Shown: positions 1 to 8,674, counted from the stretch's first letter. The stretch: DNA of 64,000 nt from Aequorivita sublithincola DSM 14238 (GCF_000265385.1 NC_018013.1:461001-525000), one strand, 5' to 3'. Numbers and translations: made by a program. Notes: generated by a model not told the origin, from the sequence alone.

Positions 1-636
1 TCTAAAAAAACTGAAATTGAACCTTTAATTTCCGAAGAAAAATTAACAACCGCTGAAAAAATAGCCAACGCCAACGGTAATGAAAACTGGAAAGACGTTT
101 CAGAAATAGCGTTCACTTTCAACGTAGATCGTGGTGAAAATCATTTTGATCGATCTTGGATTTGGAAGCCTAAAACGGGAGATATCTCATCAATTTCTTC
201 TGAAGGTATCTCTGAAAATTACAACCGCTCAACAATGGACAGCTTAACTAAGCAAACCGATGCCGGATTTATTAACGACAAATACTGGCTATTGGCTCCT
301 TTTCAGCTTGTTTGGGATGCAGGCACCACTTTTTCAGAAAAAGAAAATGTTGAAGCTCCAATTTCAAAGGAAACATTAAATCAACTTACCATTGTCTATA
401 AAAATGAAGGAGGCTATACTCCTGGCGATGCTTATGATTTTTTCTACGATAAAAACTTCAAAATAAAAGAGTGGATTTATAGAAAAGGAAACGCCGAAGA
501 ACCTTCAATGATAACAACTTGGGAAGATTATGAAAACTTCAACGGACTTGAAATAGCCAAAACGCATAAAGACAGTACGGGTAATTTCAAATTGTATTTT
601 ACAAATATTTCAGTTAAAAAAGAAGCTAAAAATTAA
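1..636 (+). CDS. Hypothetical protein, 5' end cut by window edge
   Basis: The frame is open from base 1 to a TAA at 634-636, so at least 211 residues of a longer protein are present; the ATG at 235 is internal. The visible part is a soluble, beta-rich, Trp/Tyr-rich protein (RSWIWKPKTG near residue 47, a WEDYENFNG stretch near the end), a look shared with LolA-like and DUF6503-type flavobacterial envelope proteins. That resemblance is an impression, not a match. The N-terminus that would show a signal peptide or lipobox lies outside the window. It precedes the kynurenine cluster on the same strand, with a promoter between, so it is probably a separate transcript. I do not recognise a function. 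Confidence 0.75.
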   Translation, partial: SKKTEIEPLISEEKLTTAEKIANANGNENWKDVSEIAFTFNVDRGENHFDRSWIWKPKTGDISSISSEGISENYNRSTMDSLTKQTDAGFINDKYWLLAPFQLVWDAGTTFSEKENVEAPISKETLNQLTIVYKNEGGYTPGDAYDFFYDKNFKIKEWIYRKGNAEEPSMITTWEDYENFNGLEIAKTHKDSTGNFKLYFTNISVKKEAKN

Positions 637-640
637 TTGC

Positions 641-648
641 TATTTTTG
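641..648 (+). promoter_or_regulatory. Bacteroidota -7 box (TATTTTTG) before kynU
   Basis: TATTTTTG matches the Bacteroidota sigma-70 -7 consensus TAnnTTTG. It lies 30 nt before the kynureninase ATG and just after the previous stop codon. No clear -33 TTTG is seen. It probably drives the kynurenine cluster. Confidence 0.6.
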
Positions 649-678
649 TGAAAAGCTGAAAAAACACAACCTACACGA

Positions 679-1944
679 ATGTTCCAAAACAATATAGAAT
701 ACGCTAGAAAACAAGATGCCGAGGATTCCTTAGCTTCATTCAGAAATAAATTTCACATTCCAAAAAACGATTTTGGGGAAGAAATGGTTTATCTCTGCGG
801 AAATTCCCTCGGATTACAACCAAAAATTACTTCAGAATATATTCAGGAAGTCTTAAATGATTGGGCAAAGTTTGGAGTTGAAGGTCACACCGAAGCAAAA
901 AATGCTTGGCTTCCGTACCACGAATTTTTAGCCGAAAATATGGCGAAAATCGTTGGCGCGAAACCTTCGGAAGTTGTTGTGATGAACACTTTAACTACCA
1001 ATCTTCATTTAATGATGGTTTCGTTTTACCAACCCACAAAAACGAAATATAAAATTGTGGTGGAAAGTGATGCTTTCCCGAGTGATAAATACGCTGTGGA
1101 AAGTCAGTTGAAGTTTCACGGAGTAGATATAAAAGATGCTCTAATTCTCTGGAAACCCAGAAAGGGCGAAGAACTCTGCCGTTTTGAAGATTTAGAAGAA
1201 ATAATGAAACAACACGGAAACGAGATTGCTTTATTAATGATTGGAAGCACCAATTATTACACAGGCCAATCTTTTCCGCTGAAAAAAATTACCGAACTCG
1301 GTCATAAATATAAGTGTATGGTTGGTTTTGATTTGGCGCACGGCGCAGGAAATATTCAACCAAATCTTCACGAAACCGGAGCCGATTTCGCCGTTTGGTG
1401 CACCTATAAGTATTTAAACAGCGGCCCTGGAAGTTTGGGCGGATGTTTTGTTCACGAACGCCACGCCAACAACGAAAAATTAAACCGTTTTGCAGGTTGG
1501 TGGGGACATAACAAAAAAACGCGTTTCAATATGCGAAAAGATTTTGATGCGCTTCCTGGTGCTGAAGGCTGGCAATTAAGCAATCCACCAATACTTTCAA
1601 TGGCTGCAATTAGAGCTTCTTTAGACACTTTTGCAGAAGCTGGTTTCGAAAACATTCGGAAGAAATCTGAAAAACTTACAGGTTATTTAGAGTTTCTATT
1701 GGACGAAATGAAAAACGAAGCCATCAACGTAATTACACCTAGAAACCCTGAGGAACGCGGTTGTCAGCTTTCAATACAAGTGAAAAATGCTGACAAAAGA
1801 TTACATACAAAACTAACCGAAGCTGGCGTAATCAGCGATTGGCGCGAGCCAGACGTAATTCGTATTGCTCCTGCCCCACTTTATAATAGTTTTGAAGATG
1901 TTTTTAAGTTTTCTGAAAAGCTGAAAGAAGTATTGAAAAAATGA
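679..1944 (+). CDS. kynU: Kynureninase
   Basis: PLP enzyme of aminotransferase fold type I that cleaves kynurenine or 3-hydroxykynurenine to (3-hydroxy)anthranilate and alanine in the cytosol. The 421 residues are the usual length. Visible family signatures are YLCGNSLGLQP (about 38-48), the PLP-aspartate region GFDLAHGAGN, and the Schiff-base lysine Lys244 in WCTYKYLNSGPG. The C-terminal small-domain segment VISDWREPDVIRIAPAPLYN is also kynureninase-like. The ATG at 679 follows a Bacteroidota-type promoter. It is the first gene of a same-strand cluster followed by the monooxygenase that makes its 3-hydroxy substrate, which supports a role in tryptophan catabolism rather than only NAD synthesis. 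Confidence 0.95.
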   Translation: MFQNNIEYARKQDAEDSLASFRNKFHIPKNDFGEEMVYLCGNSLGLQPKITSEYIQEVLNDWAKFGVEGHTEAKNAWLPYHEFLAENMAKIVGAKPSEVVVMNTLTTNLHLMMVSFYQPTKTKYKIVVESDAFPSDKYAVESQLKFHGVDIKDALILWKPRKGEELCRFEDLEEIMKQHGNEIALLMIGSTNYYTGQSFPLKKITELGHKYKCMVGFDLAHGAGNIQPNLHETGADFAVWCTYKYLNSGPGSLGGCFVHERHANNEKLNRFAGWWGHNKKTRFNMRKDFDALPGAEGWQLSNPPILSMAAIRASLDTFAEAGFENIRKKSEKLTGYLEFLLDEMKNEAINVITPRNPEERGCQLSIQVKNADKRLHTKLTEAGVISDWREPDVIRIAPAPLYNSFEDVFKFSEKLKEVLKK

Positions 1945-2024
1945 CATAAGACTCATTCACATAGGATGTAGGACTAATAATCTGCAATATTTGTCCTACG
2001 TCCTAAATCCTACCGTCTTATGTC
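1943..2024. repeat. Long intergenic inverted repeat built from 7-bp units
   Basis: Outer arms gacataagac (1943-1952) and gtcttatgtc (2015-2024) are exact inverted copies. Inner arms at 1962-1974 and 1993-2005 pair over 13 bp with one mismatch. The right half reads as heptamers (gtcctac, gtcctaa, atcctac, cgtctta). It fills the kynU-kmo gap inside the putative operon and could form a long hairpin in the mRNA. Confidence 0.7.
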
Positions 2025-2038
2025 CAAAAAAATAAAAT

Positions 2039-3445
2039 ATGAGTAAAAACCAAAATATCCTAATCATCGGCGCTGGCCTCTGCGGAAGCCTTCTTGCTTT
2101 ACGAATGGCACAACGCGGCTTTCAAGTAACTTTGGTTGAAAAACGACCCGATTTACGAAAAATCATACAAGACGCTGGACGTTCTATAAATCTAGCTTTA
2201 AGTGATCGCGGTTTACGCGGCTTACGTATAGCAGGCGTTGAAGAAGCTGCAAAAAAACTCTGCATCCCAATGAACGGGCGAATGATTCACGATAAGGCTG
2301 GTAACACTTTTCTAAGTCCTTATAGCGGTAGAAAAAATGAATATATAAACTCAGTTTCTCGTCCTGGTTTGAACATGCTTTTGTTAGACGAAGCAGAAAA
2401 AATGCCTAACGTAAAAATCATTTTCAACCATGCTTGCGAAAATGTGGATTTGGAAAATGCTTCAGCTGTTTTTAAAGAATTTAATTCCGATAAGGAGATA
2501 ACCATTTCTGCAGATGTAATTTTTGGAACCGACGGCGCAGGCTCTGCGGTTCGTAAAAATATGTATGAAAACCACAAATTTCTCTTTAGCTTTTCGCAAC
2601 AATGGCTTGGTCACGGCTATAAAGAACTCGAAATTCCAGCTGCTGAAAATAACGGTTACAGAACTTATAAAAACGCTTTACATATTTGGCCTCGAGGTGA
2701 AGATATGTTGATTGCACTACCAAATTTGGACGGAAGTTTTACCGTAACACTTTTTCTACCTTATGAAAACAACGACTATTGTTTCGCCAATTTGACAACG
2801 CCAGAAATGGTTCACGAATATTTCAACAAAGAATATCCAGATGTGGTCGAAATGATTCCAAACCTTTCAGAAGAATTTTTCAACAACCCAATCGGCCCGC
2901 TCGGAACCGTAAAATGTTCCCCTTGGAATAGCTTCGGAAAAGTGCTATTGCTGGGCGATGCCGCACACGCAATAGTTCCTTTTTATGGGCAAGGAATGAA
3001 CGCTTCCTTTGAAGACGTTGTGGTTTTTGATGAAATTCTCGAGAAATATGCTTCGGAAGAAAACATTAATTGGAACACAATTTTAAAGGAATACGAGTCG
3101 AAGCGAATAAATGACACAGACGCAATTGCAGATTTAGCGGTAGATAATTTCCACGAAATGAAAGAGCACACCGCTATGGAAATCTTTCAAAATAAAAGAA
3201 AGCTAGAAACCGCTTTTGAAGCCGAATTTCCTGAAGAATATTACAGCAAATATTCTTTGGTTACCTTTAAAGAATCAATAAGTTACTCCGAAGCAATGAA
3301 ACGCGGAAGAGCTCAGGACAAAGCAATTTTGAATCTTTTGGATGATGGGAAACTCACAGAAGAAATGTCTTTAAAAGAAAAACTAGAGCTAGTAAAAAAA
3401 GAAACCCAAGCCATTCTTCACGATGATGAAGTGGCGTTTGGATAA
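2039..3445 (+). CDS. kmo: Kynurenine 3-monooxygenase
   Basis: FAD-dependent aromatic hydroxylase converting L-kynurenine to 3-hydroxykynurenine with NADPH and O2. The 468 residues match the family. Visible motifs are the N-terminal dinucleotide fold [18 protein letters not shown] (about 6-23), the KMO-typical segment [16 protein letters not shown], a central [11 protein letters not shown], and the second FAD motif [22 protein letters not shown]-terminal membrane anchor as in the eukaryotic enzymes is not evident. It sits between kynureninase and a RidA protein, 11 nt before the latter, so is probably cotranscribed with them. Confidence 0.95.
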   Translation: MSKNQNILIIGAGLCGSLLALRMAQRGFQVTLVEKRPDLRKIIQDAGRSINLALSDRGLRGLRIAGVEEAAKKLCIPMNGRMIHDKAGNTFLSPYSGRKNEYINSVSRPGLNMLLLDEAEKMPNVKIIFNHACENVDLENASAVFKEFNSDKEITISADVIFGTDGAGSAVRKNMYENHKFLFSFSQQWLGHGYKELEIPAAENNGYRTYKNALHIWPRGEDMLIALPNLDGSFTVTLFLPYENNDYCFANLTTPEMVHEYFNKEYPDVVEMIPNLSEEFFNNPIGPLGTVKCSPWNSFGKVLLLGDAAHAIVPFYGQGMNASFEDVVVFDEILEKYASEENINWNTILKEYESKRINDTDAIADLAVDNFHEMKEHTAMEIFQNKRKLETAFEAEFPEEYYSKYSLVTFKESISYSEAMKRGRAQDKAILNLLDDGKLTEEMSLKEKLELVKKETQAILHDDEVAFG

Positions 3446-3456
3446 AACATAAAATT

Positions 3457-3891
3457 ATGAGTAACAAAAGCAGATTAGTAGAAGGAAAAGCTACGCCAAG
3501 AGGCGCATATCCGCACATTAAGCGTGCAGGAGATTTTTTATTTGTTAGTGGAACGAGTTCACGTTTGCCCGACAATACTATTGCGGGCGTGAATAAAATT
3601 GACGAAATGGGCACAATGCATTTCGATATTAAGGAACAAACGCGAGCCGTTCTAGAAAACATAAAAGATTACCTAGCCACTGAAGGCGCTACGATGGCAG
3701 ATATTGTGGACGTAACCAGCTTTTTGGTAAATATGAATGATTTTGGAGGTTACAACCAAGTGTATTCAGAATATTTTAATAAGGAAACGGGTCCAGCTAG
3801 AACTACTGTTGCAGTGCATCAATTGCCACATCCGCAGTTGATAGTTGAGATTAAGGCGATGGCTTATTTTCCAGTTAAGGGAAATAAGTAA
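3457..3891 (+). CDS. RidA/YjgF family protein, possible 2-aminomuconate deaminase
   Basis: Small trimeric RidA-fold hydrolase of 144 residues. RidA hallmarks are visible: [13 protein letters not shown] in the first third, the substrate-carboxylate Arg in GPARTTVAV, and the C-terminal LIVEIKAMA. RidA-type proteins deaminate enamine/imine intermediates, and the Pseudomonas 2-aminomuconate deaminase is a RidA relative. Its place between kynurenine monooxygenase and an aminomuconic-semialdehyde-type dehydrogenase supports the deaminase step, but this is context inference; a general imine deaminase role is also possible. The start ATG is 11 nt after kmo. Confidence 0.85.
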   Translation: MSNKSRLVEGKATPRGAYPHIKRAGDFLFVSGTSSRLPDNTIAGVNKIDEMGTMHFDIKEQTRAVLENIKDYLATEGATMADIVDVTSFLVNMNDFGGYNQVYSEYFNKETGPARTTVAVHQLPHPQLIVEIKAMAYFPVKGNK

Positions 3892-3922
3892 CAGTTGGCA
3901 ATAACAGTAATCAGTAAAAATA

Positions 3923-3955
3923 AGACCTAACAGGTTCTTAAAACCTGTTAGGTCT
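3923..3955. repeat. Perfect palindrome, 14-bp arms
   Basis: Arms agacctaacaggtt and aacctgttaggtct are exact inverted copies around a 5-nt loop. It lies in the gap between the RidA and aldehyde dehydrogenase genes. It has the same build as palindromes at 6281-6350 and 49102-49134, so it is probably a dispersed intergenic repeat type. No U-run follows, so a terminator is less likely. Confidence 0.75.
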
Positions 3956-3970
3956 GAAACAAAATTTATA

Positions 3971-5413
3971 TTGAAAATCCTAAACTACATAAACGGCGAA
4001 TACGTTGAACCACTTTCAAAAAAATGGTTGGATAACTATAATCCGTCCAACGGCGAAGTGTATTCCCAAATAGCTAATTCAAATCAAGAAGATATTGAAA
4101 GTGCATACCAAGCCGCAAAAGAGGCTTTCCCAAAATGGAGTAATACAACCATCGACGAACGGAGCCGCATTCTTCTGAAAATCGCAGATTTAATCGAAGA
4201 AAAGTTAGTCGATTTGGCTGAAGCAGAAACAAAAGACAACGGCAAACCACTTAGTTTAGCATTGTCCGTTGACATTCCGAGAGCATCTTCAAACTTTCGG
4301 TTTTTTGGAAATGCAATCACCCAATTTTCAAGTGAAGCTCACGAAAGTATAGGTTTAAATACTATGAATTTTACCTTGCGCCAACCTATTGGGGTTGTGG
4401 GCTGTATTTCACCTTGGAATCTTCCACTTTATTTATTTTCTTGGAAAATCGCTCCAGCAATCGCCGCCGGAAACTGCGTTATTGCAAAACCCAGCGAAGT
4501 TACTCCAATGACCGCTTTTCTTTTAGGCGAAATCTGCACCGAAGCAGGTTTGCCAAAAGGTGTTTTGAATATTGTTCACGGCACGGGACCTTCTGCCGGC
4601 CAATCTATTGTTGCACATAAAAACATTAAAGCAATTTCCTTTACCGGCGGAACAAAAACCGGCGAACACATTGCTCGAACTGCCGCTCCAATGTTCAAAA
4701 AACTATCGTTGGAACTAGGTGGAAAAAACCCAAACCTCATCTTCGCAGATTGCGATTATGATAAAATGCTCGCAGTTACGGTTCGTTCTTCCTTCGCAAA
4801 CCAAGGCCAAATCTGCCTTTGCGGAAGTAGAATTTTTGTTGAAAAACCGATTTTCGAAAAATTCAAAAAAGATTTTGTTGAAAAGGTAAAGCAACTGAAA
4901 ATCGGAAATCCGTTTGATGCTGAAACGAATATTGGAGCTTTAGTTTCCAAACCTCATCTCGAAAAAGTAGAATCATATATTAAAATTGCCGAAAAGGAAG
5001 GTGGTAAAATACTGTACGGAGGAAATCGAGTAACAGTAAAAGATTTAGAAAACGGTTATTATTTAGAGCCAACAATTATCGAAGTTTTTGACGATCAATG
5101 TCGTGTAAATCAAGAAGAAATTTTCGGCCCAGTTGTTACAATTATGTCTTTTGAAACTGAAGAAGAAGTATTGCAAATGGCTAATTCGGTTAAATATGGC
5201 TTATCTTCCACACTTTGGACAACCGATTTAAACCGCACAATGAGAATTTCAAAAGAAATTGAAGCGGGAATAGTTTGGGTAAACACTTGGCTAAACCGTG
5301 ATTTACGAACTCCCTTCGGCGGAATGAAAGACAGCGGCGTGGGTCGTGAAGGCGGATTTGAAGCACTTCGGTTTTTTACTGAGACGAAGAATGTGTGTAT
5401 AAAATACGATTGA
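3971..5413 (+). CDS. Aldehyde dehydrogenase, probable 2-aminomuconic 6-semialdehyde dehydrogenase
   Basis: NAD(P)-dependent aldehyde dehydrogenase of 480 residues. In this cluster it probably oxidises 2-aminomuconate 6-semialdehyde to 2-aminomuconate. Visible motifs are GCISPWNLPLYLFSWKIAPAI (cofactor region), SFTGGTKTGEHIA, the general-base segment LELGGKNPN, and the nucleophile Cys282 in NQGQICLCGSR. The INGEYVEPL start fits the hydroxymuconic/aminomuconic-semialdehyde subgroup. There is no ATG at the N-terminus: translation appears to begin at TTG 3971, giving MKILNYINGEY. The substrate is inferred from context, with the ACMSD-like gene two genes downstream; the enzyme class is certain. 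Confidence 0.9.
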   Translation: MKILNYINGEYVEPLSKKWLDNYNPSNGEVYSQIANSNQEDIESAYQAAKEAFPKWSNTTIDERSRILLKIADLIEEKLVDLAEAETKDNGKPLSLALSVDIPRASSNFRFFGNAITQFSSEAHESIGLNTMNFTLRQPIGVVGCISPWNLPLYLFSWKIAPAIAAGNCVIAKPSEVTPMTAFLLGEICTEAGLPKGVLNIVHGTGPSAGQSIVAHKNIKAISFTGGTKTGEHIARTAAPMFKKLSLELGGKNPNLIFADCDYDKMLAVTVRSSFANQGQICLCGSRIFVEKPIFEKFKKDFVEKVKQLKIGNPFDAETNIGALVSKPHLEKVESYIKIAEKEGGKILYGGNRVTVKDLENGYYLEPTIIEVFDDQCRVNQEEIFGPVVTIMSFETEEEVLQMANSVKYGLSSTLWTTDLNRTMRISKEIEAGIVWVNTWLNRDLRTPFGGMKDSGVGREGGFEALRFFTETKNVCIKYD

Positions 5414-5435
5414 AAACGAAACTCAAATCGAAAAC

Positions 5436-5484
5436 GAATACTGAATACTGAATACTGAATACTGAATACTGAATACTGAATACT
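5436..5484. repeat. Seven tandem copies of the heptamer gaatact
   Basis: Seven exact head-to-tail copies of gaatact occupy nearly all the gap between the dehydrogenase and the SDR, ending 7 nt before the SDR ATG. Because 7 is not a multiple of 3, the antisense frames give fake repetitive ORFs. A sister array of gaatatt is at 49813-49847. Confidence 0.95.
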
Positions 5485-5491
5485 AAAAAAT

Positions 5492-6277
5492 ATGAATTTA
5501 GACTTAACAGATAAAAACGCCCTAGTCTGCGGCAGTACCGCAGGAATTGGAAAAGCAACTGCAATTAAACTTGCCAAACTTGGAGCAACCATAACTTTGG
5601 TGGCTCGCGATCAAGAAAAGTTGAAGGAAACATTAATAGAACTTCCTCACGACAAAGGCCAAAAACACAACTATTTTGTAGCAGATTTCACCAATCCACA
5701 ACAGTTAAAGGACAAAGTGGAAGTCGCGGTTTCCAACAAAATTTTTCACATTTTGGTGAATAATACAGGTGGTCCAAAAGGCGGCCCGATCTTTTCAGCA
5801 GGAACTGACGAATTTGAAAAAGCATTTTCAATGCACGTAGTTTGCAACCAAATTTTGGCACAAGCCGTAGTTCCTGGAATGAAGGAGGCTGATTACGGAA
5901 GGATAATAAATATAATATCAACTTCAGTAAAACAACCAATTGACGGACTTGGTGTAAGCAACACCATTCGTGGGGCAGTTGCCAGTTGGAGCAAAACAAT
6001 GGCTAATGAATTGGGACAGTATGGAATTACCGTAAACAACGTATTGCCAGGTTTTACAGCGACAGATAGATTGGAAGATATTGTTGGCAACGCTGCAAAA
6101 CGGATGGATAAAACCGAAAAAGAAGCTAGCGATTTTATGAAAAACTTAGTTCCCGCAAAACGCTTTGCGCAACCTGGCGAAATTGCAAATGCTGTGGCAT
6201 TTTTGGCTAGTGAAGCTGCAAGCTACATCAACGGAATTAATCTTCCAGTTGATGGTGGTCGCACCAAAAGCCTTTAA
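5492..6277 (+). CDS. SDR family oxidoreductase lacking the YxxxK catalytic pair
   Basis: Short-chain dehydrogenase/reductase fold of 261 residues. The N-terminal cofactor motif GSTAGIG (14-20), an NNTGGPKGG version of NNAG, a C-terminal PVDGG and overall length are typical of FabG-like SDRs. Where classical members have YxxxK, this protein reads GVSNTIRGAV, with Ser156 and Arg160 in the Tyr and Lys positions, so classical hydride-transfer chemistry is doubtful. It sits between the semialdehyde dehydrogenase and the ACMSD-like gene on the same strand. A role in the kynurenine path, catalytic or as a binding protein, is inference only. A separate subfamily of divergent SDRs with this substitution may exist. 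Confidence 0.85.
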   Translation: MNLDLTDKNALVCGSTAGIGKATAIKLAKLGATITLVARDQEKLKETLIELPHDKGQKHNYFVADFTNPQQLKDKVEVAVSNKIFHILVNNTGGPKGGPIFSAGTDEFEKAFSMHVVCNQILAQAVVPGMKEADYGRIINIISTSVKQPIDGLGVSNTIRGAVASWSKTMANELGQYGITVNNVLPGFTATDRLEDIVGNAAKRMDKTEKEASDFMKNLVPAKRFAQPGEIANAVAFLASEAASYINGINLPVDGGRTKSL

Positions 6278-6280
6278 TTA

Positions 6281-6350
6281 ACTCTTCCAGCGTTTGAAAC
6301 GCTGGAAGAGTTGAATCCTGACCTACAAGGTTTTTCCAACCTTGTAGGTC
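6281..6350. repeat. Two adjacent intergenic palindromes
   Basis: The first (6281-6311) has 15-bp exact arms actcttccagcgttt / aaacgctggaagagt around one central base. The second (6320-6350) has 13-bp exact arms gacctacaaggtt / aaccttgtaggtc around 5 nt. They lie directly after the SDR stop. The first resembles 49102-49134 and the second resembles 3923-3955, suggesting dispersed families. Either could also act as a terminator or mRNA stabiliser. Confidence 0.75.
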
Positions 6351-6367
6351 TAAACCCTAGAAGTTTG

Positions 6368-6375
6368 TAACTTTA
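6368..6375 (+). promoter_or_regulatory. Possible -7 box (TAACTTTA) before the ACMSD-like gene
   Basis: TAACTTTA differs from TAnnTTTG at the last base. It lies 77 nt before the ATG, downstream of two palindromes, so the decarboxylase gene may have its own promoter. Weak evidence. Confidence 0.3.
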
Positions 6376-6452
6376 GCTTCCGAAAAATTATTAATTAAAC
6401 GAGACCCCTGCCGAAGTTTATCCTGAGCGAAGTCGATGGGCAAATAAAGAAT

Positions 6453-7538
6453 ATGAAACGAAAACTACGCATTAACGGCCATTCGCACCTACTTCCTTAT
6501 CCTGAGGAAATACCTCAGTTTATGCAGGACAAAGAAATTTTCTGGGTAGATAAAGACCGAAAATTTATGCTTCAAAAAGATTGGAGCCGTCCGGTTACGG
6601 ATTCTAGTTTTTTTTTGGATGAAAAGTTGGAATGGATGGAGCGTTTCAAAATAGATCACGCCGTGGTTTTGAACCTTTCACAATTATACGGAAACGGTTT
6701 ACGTGTTGAAGAAATGAAGCAGGCGTTGCGTTTTCAAAATGATTTTAACGCAAAAGTGCAACACGAAAACCCTTCAAAATTTACTTGTGGGTTTGTGGTG
6801 CATCCAGGATTTGTAAGAGGAGCGGTTTGGGAAATGGAACGTTGTGTAGAAGAATTAGGTCTTCAATTATTGTGTTTACCAACACATTATATGGATACGA
6901 TTGGAACGTGGCGTTGTATTTTTGATGAAGAAAATGAGCCTATTTTTGAGTTGGCTTCAAAATATAATCTGGCAGTTGAAATCCATCCTTACGATGGAGA
7001 AAAATTCATCAAACTTGAAAATACAGCTTGGCGCTTTCATCTAATCTGGATGTTGGCGCAATGTGCAGATGCCTATCACTTCTTAACATTGAACGGTTAC
7101 GCAGATAAATATCCAAATATGCGAACCTGTTTTGCACACGGCGGACAATTGGCACAAATAAATTTAGGAAGAAGAATACAAGGTTTTGATGGCCGTCCAG
7201 ATCTTTTTGAAGGGAAAACACATCCTAGAAAATCCGTTGGACATAAAAATATCTTTTTCGATACGCTACTCCACGATACTGGCGGACTGGAATTATTGGT
7301 AAGAAATCAAGGATCCAAACAAATACTTATGGGCTTGGATGATCCATATCCACTTGGTGAAATGGAAAGTGCAGTGCAATCTTCCTATCCTGGGAAAATT
7401 CTGGATCTGGCTGTGGAACGAAAAATTTTAACTCCAGATCAGTGTGATGCTATTTGGGATGATAACGTAATTCAATGGCTTTGTGGCGATGACCAAGATG
7501 CCAAAGACAAATTAGTTAAAAGAATCCTCGGCGAATAA
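6453..7538 (+). CDS. 2-amino-3-carboxymuconate-6-semialdehyde decarboxylase (ACMSD-like amidohydrolase)
   Basis: Zinc-dependent decarboxylase of the amidohydrolase superfamily (ACMSD branch), 361 residues. It would remove CO2 from 2-amino-3-carboxymuconate 6-semialdehyde, diverting it from quinolinate. The metal and catalytic set can be placed by eye: His10-x-His12 (INGHSHLLP), His178 (VEIHPYD), His229 (CFAHGGQ) and Asp296 (MGLDDPYP), close to the positions known in the Pseudomonas enzyme. Its location after kynU, kmo, a RidA protein and a semialdehyde dehydrogenase agrees with this function. The stop codon overlaps the next gene's ATG by one base, suggesting translational coupling. Confidence 0.92.
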   Translation: MKRKLRINGHSHLLPYPEEIPQFMQDKEIFWVDKDRKFMLQKDWSRPVTDSSFFLDEKLEWMERFKIDHAVVLNLSQLYGNGLRVEEMKQALRFQNDFNAKVQHENPSKFTCGFVVHPGFVRGAVWEMERCVEELGLQLLCLPTHYMDTIGTWRCIFDEENEPIFELASKYNLAVEIHPYDGEKFIKLENTAWRFHLIWMLAQCADAYHFLTLNGYADKYPNMRTCFAHGGQLAQINLGRRIQGFDGRPDLFEGKTHPRKSVGHKNIFFDTLLHDTGGLELLVRNQGSKQILMGLDDPYPLGEMESAVQSSYPGKILDLAVERKILTPDQCDAIWDDNVIQWLCGDDQDAKDKLVKRILGE

Positions 7539-8674
7539 TGACTGAAGTAGCCAAGTTTTATATCCTTTCGCACATTTGTATCGCCTTTCTTGGTGGCGTT
7601 TTGCTGCTTGCACTTTGGTTTAACATTCGGGCTCGTTTCAGCCAACTTTTAGAGGAGGACGATTCGCAGAAAAGAGTTGATAAAGGTCTTCTTTATCTAA
7701 GTTTCGCAATGTTTATTTGGGTGCTCTCGGGTTGCTGGATTTATGGCGGAACTGTGTTTAATTACACTGAAACGCAAGGCTATCATATTGCTGTAAATCT
7801 TTTCTCCATTGTAAATAATATGTTTTTGTTGTTGGCGCTGTTCTACTTTTATTATGCACCAGGTTTTATTTATCACAATAAAAAAAACATCAAGAAAATA
7901 GTTGTTGTAATTGTTTGCACTTCAATTTTGACCTTTGTATTACCCATCATTTTAAAAGAAAATAATGTGGTAAATGGTGTACGCATTAGCAGTATTCCAG
8001 ATTTAGTGCTCTCTGCTTTTCTTTGCTATTTATTGGGTGTTTCCTTCTACAGAACCTTTGTTTATAGAGGCTTAAAGATTATTGGTTATATTTCGGTTTT
8101 GGTTATACTATTGATTTTCGTTTCTCAGATTTCTGAAGTATTTTTAACTTTCGGAGATGATTTCAGTAATAATTTTATTAAAATAATCGCCAAAACATCA
8201 TTGATTTCTATCTTTTTGGTTTTGGCTACAACTTGGGTTATTAAACTTGCAAGCACCCCAAAACCTAATGAAATTACTATTCAATTTATAGATTGGAGTG
8301 TTTTAAAACTGAATATTCCCACCAAAAATATCTACGATCAAACTATTGATTTTGGTTCAAAAACGACGCAATATAAAAATCTGTTGAAATTTGCCATCCG
8401 CAGAAAATTTGCTGAAGGTGATTCTCAAACAATTCCTGTAAGTCTTGGTGGCGAAATAAAAAATCAAACCTATCTCACTCGAATTATTGAAAACATAAAT
8501 GATATTCTTCAGCTAGATGATTCGCAAAAACTGGACAGACGCGATCTTTTTACCTTTATTGGTGAAAGTAAATACAGATTAAGAATAGTTCCAAACAACA
8601 TTTCCATAGATAAAATTCTATTAGAAGAATTCTCCGAAAGCGCTGAAAACAAAGATTACAAAGCATTTTTGTAA
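7538..8674 (+). CDS. Membrane protein of unknown function coupled to the ACMSD-like gene
   Basis: 378 residues. The first two thirds hold about seven hydrophobic segments, the first around residues 10-28 (HICIAFLGGVLLLALWF), resembling the 7TM sensor halves of some bacterial signalling proteins. The last 130 residues are soluble and charged, with no histidine kinase, cyclase or DNA-binding motif that I recognise. Its ATG shares a base with the ACMSD-like stop (taATG), so it is probably cotranslated with the kynurenine cluster. A sensory or transport-associated role is inference only. Confidence 0.8.
   Translation: MTEVAKFYILSHICIAFLGGVLLLALWFNIRARFSQLLEEDDSQKRVDKGLLYLSFAMFIWVLSGCWIYGGTVFNYTETQGYHIAVNLFSIVNNMFLLLALFYFYYAPGFIYHNKKNIKKIVVVIVCTSILTFVLPIILKENNVVNGVRISSIPDLVLSAFLCYLLGVSFYRTFVYRGLKIIGYISVLVILLIFVSQISEVFLTFGDDFSNNFIKIIAKTSLISIFLVLATTWVIKLASTPKPNEITIQFIDWSVLKLNIPTKNIYDQTIDFGSKTTQYKNLLKFAIRRKFAEGDSQTIPVSLGGEIKNQTYLTRIIENINDILQLDDSQKLDRRDLFTFIGESKYRLRIVPNNISIDKILLEEFSESAENKDYKAFL

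Noticed and set aside
5110..5592. Minus-strand ORF with the repeated peptide SVFSIQY
   Set aside because: It is the antisense reading of the gaatact array plus the end of the dehydrogenase gene; the 7-bp period gives a 7-residue repeat by arithmetic.
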